Source: Trissonchulus latispiculum (taxonomy: Eukaryota > Nematoda > Enoplea > Enoplida > Ironidae). Taken from it: a stretch of 64,000 nucleotides of DNA. A program made the position numbers and the translations under genes. Positions 1-11,775 of this stretch are shown here, one piece after another. Where the stretch lies: positions 1 through 64,000 of the forward strand of contig JASAND010006797.1 in the NCBI GenBank assembly GCA_030248195.1, written 5' to 3'. Each line of letters starts with the position of its first letter. Positions within the stretch are counted from its first letter, which is position 1. The notes beneath the pieces are model-generated. The model saw only the letters and a list, made by a program, of their open reading frames with translations, searched no databases and was not told the DNA's origin.

Positions 1-2725
1 CTTTGTGACTTAGCCTATTACATTTTCGTGCAAGTGGATAGTGGATACCGTTACGTTAGGCAAGACCGTCTCATTGCAAATTAGTGCACGTTTTGAATTT
101 ATTTCTGTTGCTGGTAACCAGAAGCATCGAATCAGAACCCAAACTTTGCGACAGTGCTTGCTATAGTTCAGTACAAATAGAAAAGGTGGCGAAAGGTGGC
201 GAAAGATGGAAAGTCCGCCACCTTACCAGCACACACATGTTAACATATAGTTGCTATGCACGCAAACACATACATACTGCTAAGTGGAAGGTGGCGAGCA
301 AATACTCTTCTTAGTTCAAATATGCAAATTAGGTGTTACATAGTCACCTCTGCTGTCTTGTTTGCACAAGTGTACGTGGTAGCTGCGAAGAGAAAAAGAG
401 TTTGTAGCTAAGTATGTTGCGCCTGTAGACTGTACAGATGTTTGTACATTAGTTCGAGCTCTATCTCCCTCTAGAAAATATATCTCACTAAAACGGGCCA
501 CACGAGACGGTCAGGTATAATAGACTATACTAGGGGCGAGTTTGGATTCGTTCTGGGGCCTCCGTGTAACGGCTCACCAGGCAACTGAATTTAGAGAGGC
601 GAGAGTTTCCGTCCCTGAAAGTGTAATTACAGTTACGGGCTGGAGAGTGTCGGAGGATCGAAATGTCGGAGAGGCCAAGTGCTAATATAATAACGTAATT
701 TAAAGCAGAGACAAAATGTCAGTTTAGTCTTGAACAGAGTTATCAAGCAGGAAAATGTTGACTATGGCTCAGAGGATTTAGCTGGTTATTTTCATGTTTT
801 CTTGAAAGTTGGCGTAAAATGAGTTCCAAACGATGAATCAGGTGGATGCTGACGTCACTGCTTCTAGACCAAACGACTGTGCTAAACTTAGTTCCAATTA
901 GCTACCTCTCAAGGATTCGGATTTGAGCCAGAATATGGCTGTCCTGAGGCGGGAGATACAGGATCTTTCGGATCTGCAGGGCTCTAACTTCTGATATCAA
1001 ACCGCGTCCAGGCTGGGCACTGAGTGGCTCCTTCCCACAACAGGCGAGCAGGATTCAGCAGCAGGACGGCAACCTAAATCAAATGGGTTAAAACCCATCA
1101 GAAACAGCGGTGGTGGGGATTCAAACCCCAGCAACTATTATCCGGACCAATTGGCTTCCAAGTGTGGGTTTTGACACCCAAAACGTGCCTTGTGTATGTG
1201 TTACTAACTGTTCTTTGCTTTTAGGTGAGATTCGAATGTATGGACGGTTTTGGTGTGAAATTGAACATGATTGAACGTTTTCCTGGCCGATCTGGTGTTC
1301 TTCGGGCAAATATGCAAATGAGGTTGGCTTGGACTGAGAACGGGACATGGAACGTGACCTGCACTACTCAACACTGCCTAATGTACTAGAATTAACTACT
1401 ATAAACACTATAAACTTAATACTAGCTACTTTGTCTAGAAACTTACAATTTTGGCCTCTTGGCGGCCACTTCAAGGCCTCTTAGCGGCCAGTAGAAGGGG
1501 TCTTTATTGCGTTATGTAACATAAAAATTAGGAGTAAAAGCTGTAAAGTTTAGTTGAAATTCCTACAATTAATACCAGCCAGCAAAATATTTACGACGTC
1601 AGGGAAATTTTTCCGGAGGGAAAGAATTCCCTAGTGAAATTTTTCCGGGAGGAAAGATTTCCCTAGGGAAAATATTCCGGGGGGAAAAATTTCCCTAGTG
1701 ATATTTTTCCGGGGGGAAAGATTTCACGGGGGAAAATTTTCCCTGTGACATCGGCATGCCCTTTGTTATCCCACCCTAGCTCCTCACAATAGACAAAGAC
1801 GTTTAATCAAATACCGTAATTACCTGCTAGAAAATACAGCACTTACTGGACGAGTTTCAGTATAAATGGTATTTATGTGTAAAGTTTGGAAGTTTAAAGA
1901 AAATACGATTCTTACCAATAAATACAGTATTTACTGAAGACAGAAATTACCTTAGGTAAGCCGTATCTCTGCATTTTGAGTTGAGCTTCCTGGAGCAAAC
2001 GACAATGAAGATTGGCCGACTTAATGTTAACAATCAAAAGTCTGTGCAAAAGGACAAAGGTTGCATTAGTAACATTTAGATTAATTGTAGGCCTGCTGCG
2101 CAGTAGAATTGCTTACGCCAATTTATGCGCAGTTACTTCCTATCGGAGCAAAAGTTTGTTCTTTTTGTAAAACCCTGCCACTGGTACAAGATCTAAAACA
2201 ATACATCTTCTTTTTAGAATCTTTTTCTATAATTTCGTGAGTGAGTTCATGAGTTCAGGACATTTTCTTATTTTTTCTTATTTCGTCATTTCGCAGGAAT
2301 CTCCATTATTTCTTGACTACAAGCTTGGCAAGCTTACAAAGATTAGACTAATGGTGCCAGTTTGAAGGCAGCGCAGAGGCAAATTTTCAAAGGTATGGTG
2401 GTTTTTCAATTTCAATGTCTCATTGGTTACAATGTTTGTAAATGTTGTTTTTGCCAAAATACGAATCATTCTTGCAGCTATTGTTTCGGGCATTTTTGCT
2501 TGTATGGACTTGCTGACTGCAGCAATTTGTTCAGTTTACCGGAACAAAAGGAGATTTTCGATTTAAACTTCCTAAATTTAGCTATTTCCAATGACTCTGC
2601 TGTCGGGGTAGTGAGCAATGAGCATTGAGCATTACTAACTAATTAGCTGAAAAGTGCTGGAAGGTTACTAGGAATCAAGTCACCATTAAACAATAGTAAC
2701 TTTAAGAATCTTTTCATTTTCAAGC
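1..2725. other. Intergenic stretch, no supported gene
   Basis: I find no exon chain, signal peptide or recognisable domain here on either strand. Open frames are short, many begin at TTG, and none is bounded by convincing splice sites. The stretch holds a short imperfect tandem repeat (listed separately), a duplicated GGTGGCGAAA word near 186-204 and a duplicated GGCCTCTTRGCGGCCA word near 1453-1492. It may be the flank or intron of a gene that lies outside the window. Confidence 0.5.
1600..1745. repeat. Imperfect tandem repeat, about 33-bp unit, four copies
   Basis: The sequence repeats a unit of roughly 33 bases in which an AAATTTTTCCGGGGGG block alternates with a GGAAAGATTTCCCTAG block. 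Four diverged copies are visible. Each unit is close to self-complementary (TTTCCC against GGGAAA), so single strands could fold into hairpins. No coding capacity is seen. Confidence 0.7.
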
Positions 2726-4381
2726 AAGCCCCAGGTCCAGATTACGGAAACTTGACCAGATTTGGCACGGGTATGTTTTTTACCACGTTGACTTCAAATA
2801 TCGCAAAATTTTTCGTCCGTAAAATTGAATTTTTTTCGATTCGCAAGCGTAGACCAAGGGAAATCGAAAAATATTTTCTTTGATTTTGTTAAAAAGGTTT
2901 TTAAAAGGTTTAAATAGGTTAAAAAGGTGCAGGATTTTCGGGGTCGCAGAACAATAATCTGAAGTCCGATTTTCGATTCAGCTCTTTGTTAGGTCATTAG
3001 TAAGCTAAACCTGTGAGTCTGTACAGAGCTAACGAAAAACTGACTCGAAAGACGGACTTCAGATTCGTGTTCTGCAACTTCAAAAACGTCTTTACGCAAG
3101 TTTTCTTTTTTTTTTTTGGTATGGGCCCAACCACTATTAAGGTACACGTCGTGACCTGTAAGTGGTGCTCTCCGCAGACCGCAGTCGAGAGGCGGAGAGA
3201 CGAAGATCACGGACAGAAACATGATCCCCAAGCGAAACTACCATACGGTTATTTCAGTCACGCCCAGGGCAGTAATTATCGTTTATCTGATAACTACTGC
3301 CCCCCGCTTGGTAACAGCAACTAAGATGGCTGAAAACTACGTGTGCCCGCTCGTTAGGCTGATATGGGCAAAATAGGCTGCAGAAAGAGAGAGGGTAGGG
3401 GGTTGGCGAGCGCTAGTATAGGAAAGTAGGAAAAATGCGGTCTGTACGAGCACCTAAATACAAAAATTTTAAAACGTGTACCCAAAAACTTTAATCTTAG
3501 CCAGTTTAGAATGCTGCCTCCGCTTTCAAAGCCTCAGCAGACTGGCACCAAAATAGTGTTAACTCCAGTTGAAACGCTGCAAAGGCACAAGGGGACCTTT
3601 TTCACCCCCCATGCCATTTGCTACGTTCCAGTGCATCTAGTCAAACTAGCTTATGCAATCTTATTCGAATTCATCTAAGATTTCAAGTTTAACTTATGTG
3701 TATAACTTTTTAACTTGATTCCATATTAAGGGCATAACAGCCACCACAACAAGGCAAACTTAGCTGACTTGGGTGCTAATGACATCAGACTGCGTCCACG
3801 TCCTGGTTCGTTATTTGAATTCCGTCCCTCCTCCTCCAGTCGCTATGAGACTGGGACCAATTTTTGTGAAATCGAATGTCCCACTGCTGGCCCTGCATTT
3901 AATACAAACATCAAGAGCAGCAAGCGTTGTTAGAAGTACATTTGTTGCTTCAGATAAAGAAGTTTTCCAAATAGCTACGCAAAGCGAAAAGGCATACAAT
4001 TTTTAGCGAGGCACTACACTGTTGCCTGTGCGTGTCTAGTAATACAGCAGTGGTTTATTCTTCTTAAATTTCTGTAAATTTCTTTAACAAATAATAAAGA
4101 ACTTTTTAAACCACACAAAAACTGAACTTATCTCTAATTCCAAAAAAGCGGCTGCTCTTTCCAAGGTGGTAGATCAGATCTTACGCAAGTTTTCAGCAAA
4201 CTCTACGACAAAAACGTTTCGGCTCTCCTTGCCTCCCCCTTAGGAATCTAAAAAATCAGCTTTCGCGAAATCGGAAAGTTTTCGGAATCGGAATATTTGA
4301 AGTCAGCGTTGTAGAAAACATGTCCATGCCAAATTTCAGCTCATTTGGTCTAGTTTTGTGGAATCTGGGCCTGGGGGCTTT
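2726..4381. mobile_element. Old TIR element with about 100-bp diverged inverted arms
   Basis: The segment starting AAGCCCCAGGTCCAG near 2726 returns in reverse complement ending near 4381. The arms match over about 100 bases (2726-2830 against roughly 4285-4381) with many substitutions, including the words ATATTTGAAGTCA and TGCCAAAT. Inside, a second inverted pair (2941-2980 and 3045-3083) forms a hairpin of about 39-bp arms around GTTCTGCA and TCTGAAGTCC. No transposase frame is visible, so this looks like a non-autonomous, decayed DNA transposon. The superfamily is not assignable and no target duplication was found. Confidence 0.6.
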
Positions 4382-5059
4382 CCGGGAAAGATCCTATTTT
4401 AATTTTCAAATCCCATTTCCACACTTAAATTACTTAGGAGTTCTAGCCAACCTGGCCAACCGCAAGTTCGGCGTTTCTCTGTCCGTTCATTCGAACTAAC
4501 GTTGAAATTTACAGTGTCATACTGTCACACTTTTGTTCGAGAAATAGGTTCCGCGGTAACGAATGTTATCAAATTTGTTTTGAAAAGGTTTACCGAGCTT
4601 GAAACCAACGCCCCCCTTTATTTCATTTGTGATGTTTAATTTGTGAAAGTAATTTATTTTAGCAATTAATGTGATAAGTTGATGTCATCAAATTATTCCA
4701 TCGCGTTTATTCGGATGACGGAGGTAAGTGGGCCGTTATTGTTCAGTGTCACGTCATATTGTAAATACCAGAAAGACACAGCGTGGTTTCATACACGTTG
4801 TGAAGATCCATAGGCGGAAGCTTATCAAAACTTATATGCTTATATAGTTACTTTAGATTAATTGCTAGCTTCGTTTGTGAACACTATATTAATTTTCCAG
4901 TTTTGTAAATTTTGTCATGTGGGTTTGTCATAAATTTATAATAGTTACATCCATGTACATGTTTTGCGGTCTACATTTTAAGACTTACAACTCACAGTGT
5001 TGTGCCTGTGCGTACATATACAGCTACTGTCATATTTGAGTGCAAAGAAAAAGAAATTT

Positions 5060-5353
5060 TAAAGAAGGAAAGAAAGAAAGAAAGAAAGAAAAGAAAAAGA
5101 AAGAAAGAAAGAAAGAAAGCCCAATAATTAGAATTTACCCTAGCCAATGTTGTGATATTTGATATGTACCTTTGACCTTTAACACAGACTTTGACATAAA
5201 CTTGGATTCTTCCACTATACTACGCACGATATATGCTCGGCAAGTCCTCTGTATTAAACCCAAGGTTTCCAAAACAAATGTCAGTCAAATGCCTGGACTG
5301 ACCTTAATATAAAAAAACTTCGTCGCTTGCCCCCTCTTTTCTTTCTTTAAGGA

Positions 5354-5401
<48 letters not shown>

Positions 5402-5440
5402 AAAGAAAAAGAAAGAAAAGAAAGAAAGAAAGAATCTTTC
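5060..5440 (+). repeat. Two GAAA microsatellites framed by an inverted repeat
   Basis: (GAAAG)n/(GAAA)n tracts occupy about 5066-5120 and 5350-5440 in the same orientation, separated by unique sequence. Just outside them, ATACAGCTACTGTCATAT near 5022 pairs in inverted form with ATATGACAGTGGCTGTAT near 5450. The minus-strand reading of the second tract gives a spurious Phe/Ser/Leu-rich frame that I do not treat as a gene. Confidence 0.8.
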
Positions 5441-5497
5441 TTTCCACTAAAATATGACAGTGGCTGTATAGTGATTCTTCTGTATACACACATCTGT

Positions 5498-5690
5498 GCG
5501 TAGAATTCGCAAAACTTAACCGATTGAGCTCAAATTTGGTATGGGTACATTTGAACAAATTTTTCTGATTGATCTGTGACAAATATTTAAAATTTTAAAA
5601 AATTAGAAATGTGTTCATCCAATGTACCCATACCAAATTTGAGCTCAATCGGTTAAGTTTTGCGAAGGTTAGTCATAGATGTGCGTAATG
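5498..5690. repeat. Foldback: inverted arms of about 42 bp
   Basis: The arm at 5510-5552 (GCAAAACTTAACCGATTG onwards) is repeated as its reverse complement at 5612-5665, leaving a loop of about 60 bases. Weaker pairing continues outwards through a shared ACATCTGTGCG/ATGTGCG word. It resembles a foldback or MITE remnant next to the GAAA tracts. There is no coding content. Confidence 0.7.
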
Positions 5691-5816
5691 CGTATACGAA
5701 AGAATCTCTTACATTTTACTATAGTCTCCAATTTAAAATAAATTGCTTAAAATGTGCAAAACGATAAGTTACGTGGCTACTAGCTTACTCTTTTTTATTT
5801 TAAAAGCATTATAAAC

Positions 5817-7003
5817 TAGAGATGAGTATTTTGGCTCGCGGCTCGGCTCGGCTCGCGAGCCGAGCCGAGCCGAGCCGGCAACAATTTTTCCCGAGCCGAG
5901 CCGAGCCGGAGAATTGAAACTCCGAACCGAGCCGAGCCGAGTCGACCCTATCGAAAAGTTTTAAGTTTACTGTAATTAGTTCAAACAAAACAGCCAACAA
6001 ATTCTATGAATTCTGTTTTCTGGTTTCAACTTTGTCGTCTAATTTTCCGTTTTTCCTTGTCTTTATTCATACCTTCCTTCCACGCCAACTTAGTTTAAAC
6101 GTTAGGCTGTGTTAGAAGTCGTCTTGTTTAGTTACTAGTTACAAAGAAATATTTTGACTTAATTATTTCAACGTGTCATATTTACTTTTATCAAAACTAT
6201 TACAATTAAAATTTGCATTGTCATACTACTGTGGCTTTGGGTTGTTGTAGTAATTTATATGATAGCAGAAAAGGTTGTAAAACTGCTGATTATATACCAG
6301 AAATGCTTATTATTAATTTAGAGTTTGAAATTATTCTGCATAATTACAATTGACAACGATTATGGCTACGATCGGCAGAGAGCAATTAAAGGAGTTGAAA
6401 TTTGTTTAAAATTTAAAAAAATTATTTAAAAGAATTCTGAATTTTATTGCTGAGTTCTCAAGCATTTTGCAATTTATCAGATTATATATTCCTTTTTTCA
6501 AGACTGCGGAAAACAAAAAGTTTTCTCGCGATTTTTTCGGCGTTTATCAGTGGTTTCTTTCCATATTATATACACAGAATAAAATAATGATAAATTTTAA
6601 GAAACAAGCATGAATGGGTGCCCGGCGCCCGCCCACTTTCGTAGAATATACATTTACCAAATATCAATATCATTAAACCTTATAATCCTGGACTCTGTAG
6701 CTCGCAGTGTCTCGGTAATAATGGAGTTTTGGTGATTCACACTGGTACACAAAAGCTAAACAGCTGTTTTCAGGTTTTTGTCAAAAACAACGTAGAAAAT
6801 CCACAATTTGATGCAATCTGGCAAACTTCAAATTTCAAGCTGGGCGAGCCGAGCCGAGCCGAGCCGACCCACTTTCAATATTCTTCCGAGCCGAGCCGAG
6901 CCGAGCCGGGTATGCCCGCGAGCCGAGCCGAGCCAAGCCGAACACATTTTCTCCCGAACCGAGCCGAGCCGAGCCGGAAAATCCCGGCTCGTCCTCATCT
7001 CTA
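5817..7003 (+). mobile_element. Non-autonomous hAT-like transposon with GAGCC arrays, copy 1
   Basis: The element is 1187 bp. It starts TAGAGATGAG and ends with the inverse CTCATCTCTA. It is flanked on both sides by the perfect 8-bp duplication TTATAAAC (5809-5816 and 7004-7011). An 8-bp duplication and a TIR starting TAGAG (YARNG type) are hallmarks of the hAT superfamily. Behind each TIR lie dense GAGCC/GGCTC repeats, as expected for subterminal transposase-binding arrays. The AT-rich core has no transposase frame, so mobilisation would need a transposase supplied elsewhere. Short frames in the GAGCC arrays (Arg/Ala/Glu/Pro-rich) are repeat artefacts. A sister copy sits inside the LTR element at 56363-57538. 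Confidence 0.93.
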
Positions 7004-7485
7004 TTATAAACACACATTTTATGCTGCAGCGTGAGAGAGATCGATTGGACTTTCTAGTGAATAAAATTTTTGTGAAACGAGATAGAAAATGAGGGGGTGA
7101 TAATTGTAGCGGTTGTTCATCTTCTGGCTGTATAATACTAGAGATGAGTCACGTCGCATCAGTATTACAGTTGTGCAGAATTAGGGCAAGCTAACATTTG
7201 ACTTCACGGATATTATATTATATTATTTGACAAGATATCATTTAACGGGTGTACTCAAGGGAACAATCTGTAACAGCATATGTGGATATTAATCCAGCAT
7301 GACTGATTGATTAGGTGTAAAGTGGTGTAAAATCCTTCCTTATTTTCACTGAGCCAGAAAGACTTAAGCTAAGCAACAACAGATATAATTAATTAGTAGA
7401 GTGCTGAAGTTTACCGTTTAAAGTTTGTTCTGTTCACCGTAACACTATTCGTTGGGAACGTGCAGTTTCAGCAACAGCCAATTAG

Positions 7486-7692
7486 GTAAGAAATGATTAA
7501 TAAATTTTAGCCATAACAAGACCGGACAAAGCTAGATTCATGAGAGATGCCAGAATACAACTCGTGCACGTGCATACTGTACCTTTACACTATGTTTACT
7601 TTGTAGCTTTTTGGAACCGTGCAGAAATAAGCAGAATATGTACAACAATGTAATATGTAGTGTAATTAGGTTAATTTAATTTGACATTTCAG
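7486..7692 (+). other. Probable 5' UTR intron of the peptide gene
   Basis: A strong donor (ATTAG|GTAAGAAA) at 7486 and acceptor (GACATTTCAG) ending at 7692 would splice an upstream non-coding exon to the short leader GCAGAGCAGGCACA just before the ATG at 7707. The splice assignment is inferred from consensus only. Confidence 0.5.
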
Positions 7693-7706
7693 GCAGAGCA
7701 GGCACA

Positions 7707-9316
7707 ATGTTTGTGAGTTTGCCACAAGTTTTGCTACTAACTCTGAGTGTGGTGCTGATAAGTGAATCTGGATTGGGATGCGTATTTAATCACGACTGTC
7801 CAGCTGGCCAGTACTGTACTACAAGAAAAATCGGTATGTCATCGAATCGGCAACTTATATTTTACGATTCACATATTACTTATCAAACTGTAGTGACAAT
7901 AGGATAACGTGGGGAGGGGAGAATTGGGGTGCAGACTCACCCCTCCCTGTTAGACAAAAAACGGGCAGACCCTCTCGCCGAGAAGGGAAAAAGGGCAGAA
8001 GTAAAAAAGGTGGGCCATCCCCTCAGCGATTTTTACTCAAAATTTAACATTTTTTGCAAATTCAGGTGACTGTTTCAAAAAATTTCTTAAAAATGGCTAA
8101 ATTATTTTTCACTAATTCTTAGCCTGAGCGAAAAGAGTAAAAAATTATGGCGTAGATGCCCTTAAAATTTTGGAATTTGTCAGGAGTAGACCTCTCGTCA
8201 AAGTCGGCGTAGACTCCCCGTGTTAATGTATGGTAGTGACATTTTACAAAAACTTTCGCGCCAGCCCATAAACAGTCTCATGAAGTAGCATAAGTTGGCA
8301 TATGAGCAATTAATATGTAGATAGAGTGTCAGCAAAATACCGTAAAATTTTTATAAATAGATTACCAATGGTTATGGACTCATGCTGTTAGAGTAGTATA
8401 TACCCGTAATAATTCTACCTTATATCAACTAAACCGTTTGTTTAATCTCAACCTAGATTTATTCGAAAAGCTGTTTCGGCGAATCGACAATTATTTCAAG
8501 ATAACGGTCAAGGCCCTCTTTAGATTAGATCTTAGTGATCCTGAACACTACCTAATACTATCACGGACACACTCACTCCCACACTCTCACAGTAACACTT
8601 ATTCGAAATGTTTGTATTGTGCAGCAATTTTTATATCATTAGAAAGAGAAGAAAAATGCTACACAGCTGTCGAATTAGTTTTTAATTGCATTAACCTAAG
8701 TGCCCCCCGGAAGTTAGCATACCTGCATTGCATAATTGTACATGCTAGTGTAAGAGTTTGTTACTCTTACTATTATGTACTCTTGTTCTTGTTCATATTC
8801 ATCTTTTAATGTTTCTAAAGGTTTATCTTAGGCTTTGAAAGAGACGAGCGCTTTTGCTAAAACATTATGCTTATTTCAGCTAGTATACAGTAATTTTAAA
8901 ACAAAACCAGTGTAAAATAAAAACTTTACAGATTGATTACATTTGCACACATATTTTTTGGTTTTGAATGTACAGAAATTTGTTGCAGCTGAGTTCAAGG
9001 TATTATTTAGCTTGAAAGGTATTATTCTCGTTTTACAAACTGCCCCGATTTTTTCTGCAGCATAATATTTGGATCTCAGAAAACCATCGGCCCTGAGATA
9101 GCTGCATTATCATTGACTAAGCTATTGCAATATACTATTGAATTGATGAGCAAATTGATGAGCAAACAAAACAAAATTTTGTTTTAGACTGACCTGACAA
9201 AGGTATGTTTGTTATTTCACAGTTGCGACCTTCGCTTTCTCAAGGGTAATTGCTAAATGATTGTCTGGATCGAGAGAGCTTAGTATACACAGTATACAGC
9301 TTAGTACATATGCTTA

Positions 9317-9348
<32 letters not shown>

Positions 9349-10654
9349 GGCCGATTGCACCAAATCGGACTAGCTATTCTGAGAATAAAGTTATTCCGGA
9401 ATAGCTATTCCTATTCTCATTTTATTCCGATATTCCGTTGCACCAAACAAGAATAGGATTAGCTGAGCTAATACTATTTTAATCTCAGAATAAAATAAGA
9501 ATAGGCATACCTATTCTTATTTTCGTTTAACCAATCAAACGGTACCAAACGCCATATTCAACCAATCAGATTATAGTAGGTTTTGTCACGTGCTTCTGAA
9601 TTTATTCCTATTCTTATTCTGATGTTAGCCACTTTCTGATTATAAGTTTAAGTTGAGTAAGCAAGGAACTGAAGTTTAAAAATGTACATATATAGTAACA
9701 AGGCGCTGGGTACCATGGGTTACAGGTTACATTTCGGCAAAAAGCTTCAGGCATAGAAATGGACGCAAACACAAATTGCCAAGAATTTTGCCAGTTTACC
9801 TTGATTGCGCTTAGGAAGATGGGTTTACGGCGAATTCGATTTGAATAAATAATTAACATTTTAAAAGGCAAATACGAAGAATTTGCCTTGCCTAGCATGA
9901 ATAAGCAGACATGAATAAGTCATACGGAAAGGCATTTCTTGACGTCGCAAGTTAAGAAAATATTAGTAACTCAAAAATTCAGGAAATCTTTCAAAATATG
10001 GGCTTAAACCTGCTCTTGAGGAAGAATAGGAATAAGAATAAATAAGGGACTTATTCTCATTTTATTCCTATTTTATTCCGGAATAAGTTTGGTGCAATGC
10101 TCTTAATCTAATCCTATTCTTATTCTTATTCTGATTTTATTTTTATTTGGTGCAATGGAATTCTTGCTATTCCGATTTTATTCCGGAATAAAATAGGAAC
10201 AAGCCTATTCTAATCTTATTCTTATTTGGTGCAATCGGCTGATAGTTTTCACCGAAAATATTTGTAAATAATTAAAAGTAACCAAAAACGGTCTAAAACA
10301 CTCTTTTAGTTGTGTGCAGCCAAATATAACGTTTTTAAAGCAATTTTCCAGAAATATAAAACTTGGTTGATTTTAGCTTTTTGATCAAAAATATCAATTG
10401 TAACCGGAACCGATAGCTAGAACCGGTACCGAAACCGGAACCGGTTTCATAAATCGGAACCGGCCCAGCACTAGCTACAACCCCGCTGCTAATTTCTCTA
10501 TCTCTGAAATTCGGATATCACTCTCGCCTATATTTTTGATGAACAGTAACCAGTCTTTATTTTTACAGGTATTGGTTGGGAGTGGAACGAATGTCAAAGA
10601 GTTCACAAGAGATCCCGCAGTATTTATTCTCTGCTGAAACGCTCATTTGTTTGA
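7707..10654 (+). CDS. Small secreted cysteine-rich peptide precursor, 2 exons
   Basis: Exon 1 is 7707-7833 and exon 2 is 10569-10654. The splice (ATCG|GTATGT ... TTTTTACAG|GTATTGG) is phase 1 and gives 70 residues. Residues 1-24 are a clear signal peptide (MFVSLPQVLLLTLSVVL onwards). The mature part holds four cysteines (25, 31, 37, 52) including a DCPAGQYC motif, followed by a basic tail with two KR sites and an RSR. This is the layout of a processed neuropeptide or hormone precursor, or of a small secreted cysteine-knot-like protein. I do not recognise the family. A polyadenylation-like AATAAATG follows near 10674. The 2.7-kb intron contains a TIR element and a fragment of an ACCGGAAC-type repeat. 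The frame continues open for 24 codons past the donor, so an unspliced 66-residue form is the alternative. Confidence 0.6.
9318..9347. repeat. (TA)n microsatellite
   Basis: About 14 uninterrupted TA units lie directly against the left end of the following TIR element, inside the intron of the peptide gene. This could be the target site of that element. Confidence 0.9.
9350..10239. mobile_element. MITE with 16-bp TIRs and AATAAG/GGAATA arrays
   Basis: GCCGATTGCACCAAAT at 9350-9365 is repeated as its exact reverse complement at 10224-10239. Inside each end are many copies of GGAATA, AATAAGAATA and TATTCC words, and extra TTTGGTGCAAT motifs occur near the right end. Both ends therefore carry subterminal arrays. 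There is no transposase frame, only a chance minus-strand frame of 94 codons. I could not define a target duplication; the left flank is a TA repeat. Confidence 0.8.
10401..10473. repeat. ACCGGAAC-array repeat fragment with a hAT-like end
   Basis: Five or six GGAACCG/ACCGGTACC words are packed in 70 bases and end in GGCCCAGCACTAG. Read on the other strand this is CTAGTGCTGGGCC, which resembles hAT-type terminal repeats. I could not find the other end, so it is probably one end of a truncated element. Confidence 0.4.
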
Positions 10655-11775
10655 TTGCTTGGAATCATGGGCACTAATAAATGCTTTGCGATTTGTGATA
10701 CACTTATTAGTAGCTGTTAAATAGATTTGTCACGTAATTTTAAATTTAAATGCCAAGTAATTTGAATTCGTCAATATAATATTCAGTGTTCGCCAATGTT
10801 TGCACTTTCGGTATTCTTGTCAGTTGGAACCCATGAAAAAAGTGTAATTTTATGTGTAAGTGTTATCAAAAATCGACCAAAACAACATTAATCAATTCTA
10901 ATTCTGTGTACTATTGTACTTAGACCCTGAACTAGAAAGTGTGGATTAGTTCAGAAACAGGCAAAATAATTCAATAGGGTATTTCTGGTTAAAAATAGCT
11001 TCAATTCTCTCACCTAATACTGCAGACTACTCGAATATATAAGTTTTAGACTATTTAATTCTGCAAGTTCAGCTTTGCAGCAAATCAACATTACATAATA
11101 ACTGTGCAGAATGTATATACATATACAAAATGAAAACAAAGCATATTACAACTCTAAACAAACATAAAACGTACAACAAAAGCCTGACAAAGGCATTCCA
11201 TTTAATGATAATATTAAATGTAATGAACCCAGGTCAGGAACGGCTAAAACCTTAATAGAATTGTGAAATGAGGTAAATCAAGACAGCTCAGCAGTATGTG
11301 CCAAAATACGTTTTTGAAAATGCAAGCAAGAAAATTTCAGATTTGGAATATCACAAAATTATATAGACCATAATTGGCTCAAGAAAACTCAGGAAGCATT
11401 TCATCCTCTCTTTGAAAAGGAATTGTTTGAAGCATTAAACTTTCGTAGACAATCATAACTTGCATGATAACAGTTCCCATTCGTAGCAGTAATGGAGTTA
11501 CAGAATATCAGATATTTTACTGATGTGTCTTAATTCCTCATTTGCACCAACTAACTAAATACCCTGAAGTAAGTAAAGATTAAAGTTAGTAGGAAATGCG
11601 CAATCTGTTACCCTGTACCTTACAATTCATGAATGCAGTGGTGAGACAGCATAAAAAGAAATTGAAAATATATTTGATTTATAACGAATTTTGTCAGAGT
11701 CAGTTCAAAATAGTAATTTTCTTGGGATTAAATTTTTTTACAATTTTATGGGATTTTTATACAACGAAAATCCTC
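10655..11775. other. Convergent spacer between peptide gene and ZP gene
   Basis: This 1.1-kb AT-rich spacer separates the 3' ends of the peptide gene (+) and the ZP gene (-). I see no domain-bearing frame, no tandem repeat and no TIR pair. The plus frame ending at 11823 overlaps the last ZP exon and is a shadow. Confidence 0.6.

Noticed and set aside
1100..1130. GGGGATTCAAACCCC resembling a tRNA T-arm
   Set aside because: No A box or acceptor pairing at the right distance.
3013..3324. Plus frame of 103 codons
   Set aside because: It starts at a non-ATG codon, crosses a hairpin of an old TIR element and has no recognisable content.
5304..5582. Minus frame of 92 codons with a Phe/Leu/Ser-rich stretch resembling a membrane span
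   Set aside because: It is the complement of a GAAA microsatellite.
5809..7092. Arg/Ala/Pro-rich frames on both strands
   Set aside because: Translations of GAGCC arrays at the ends of the hAT-like element.
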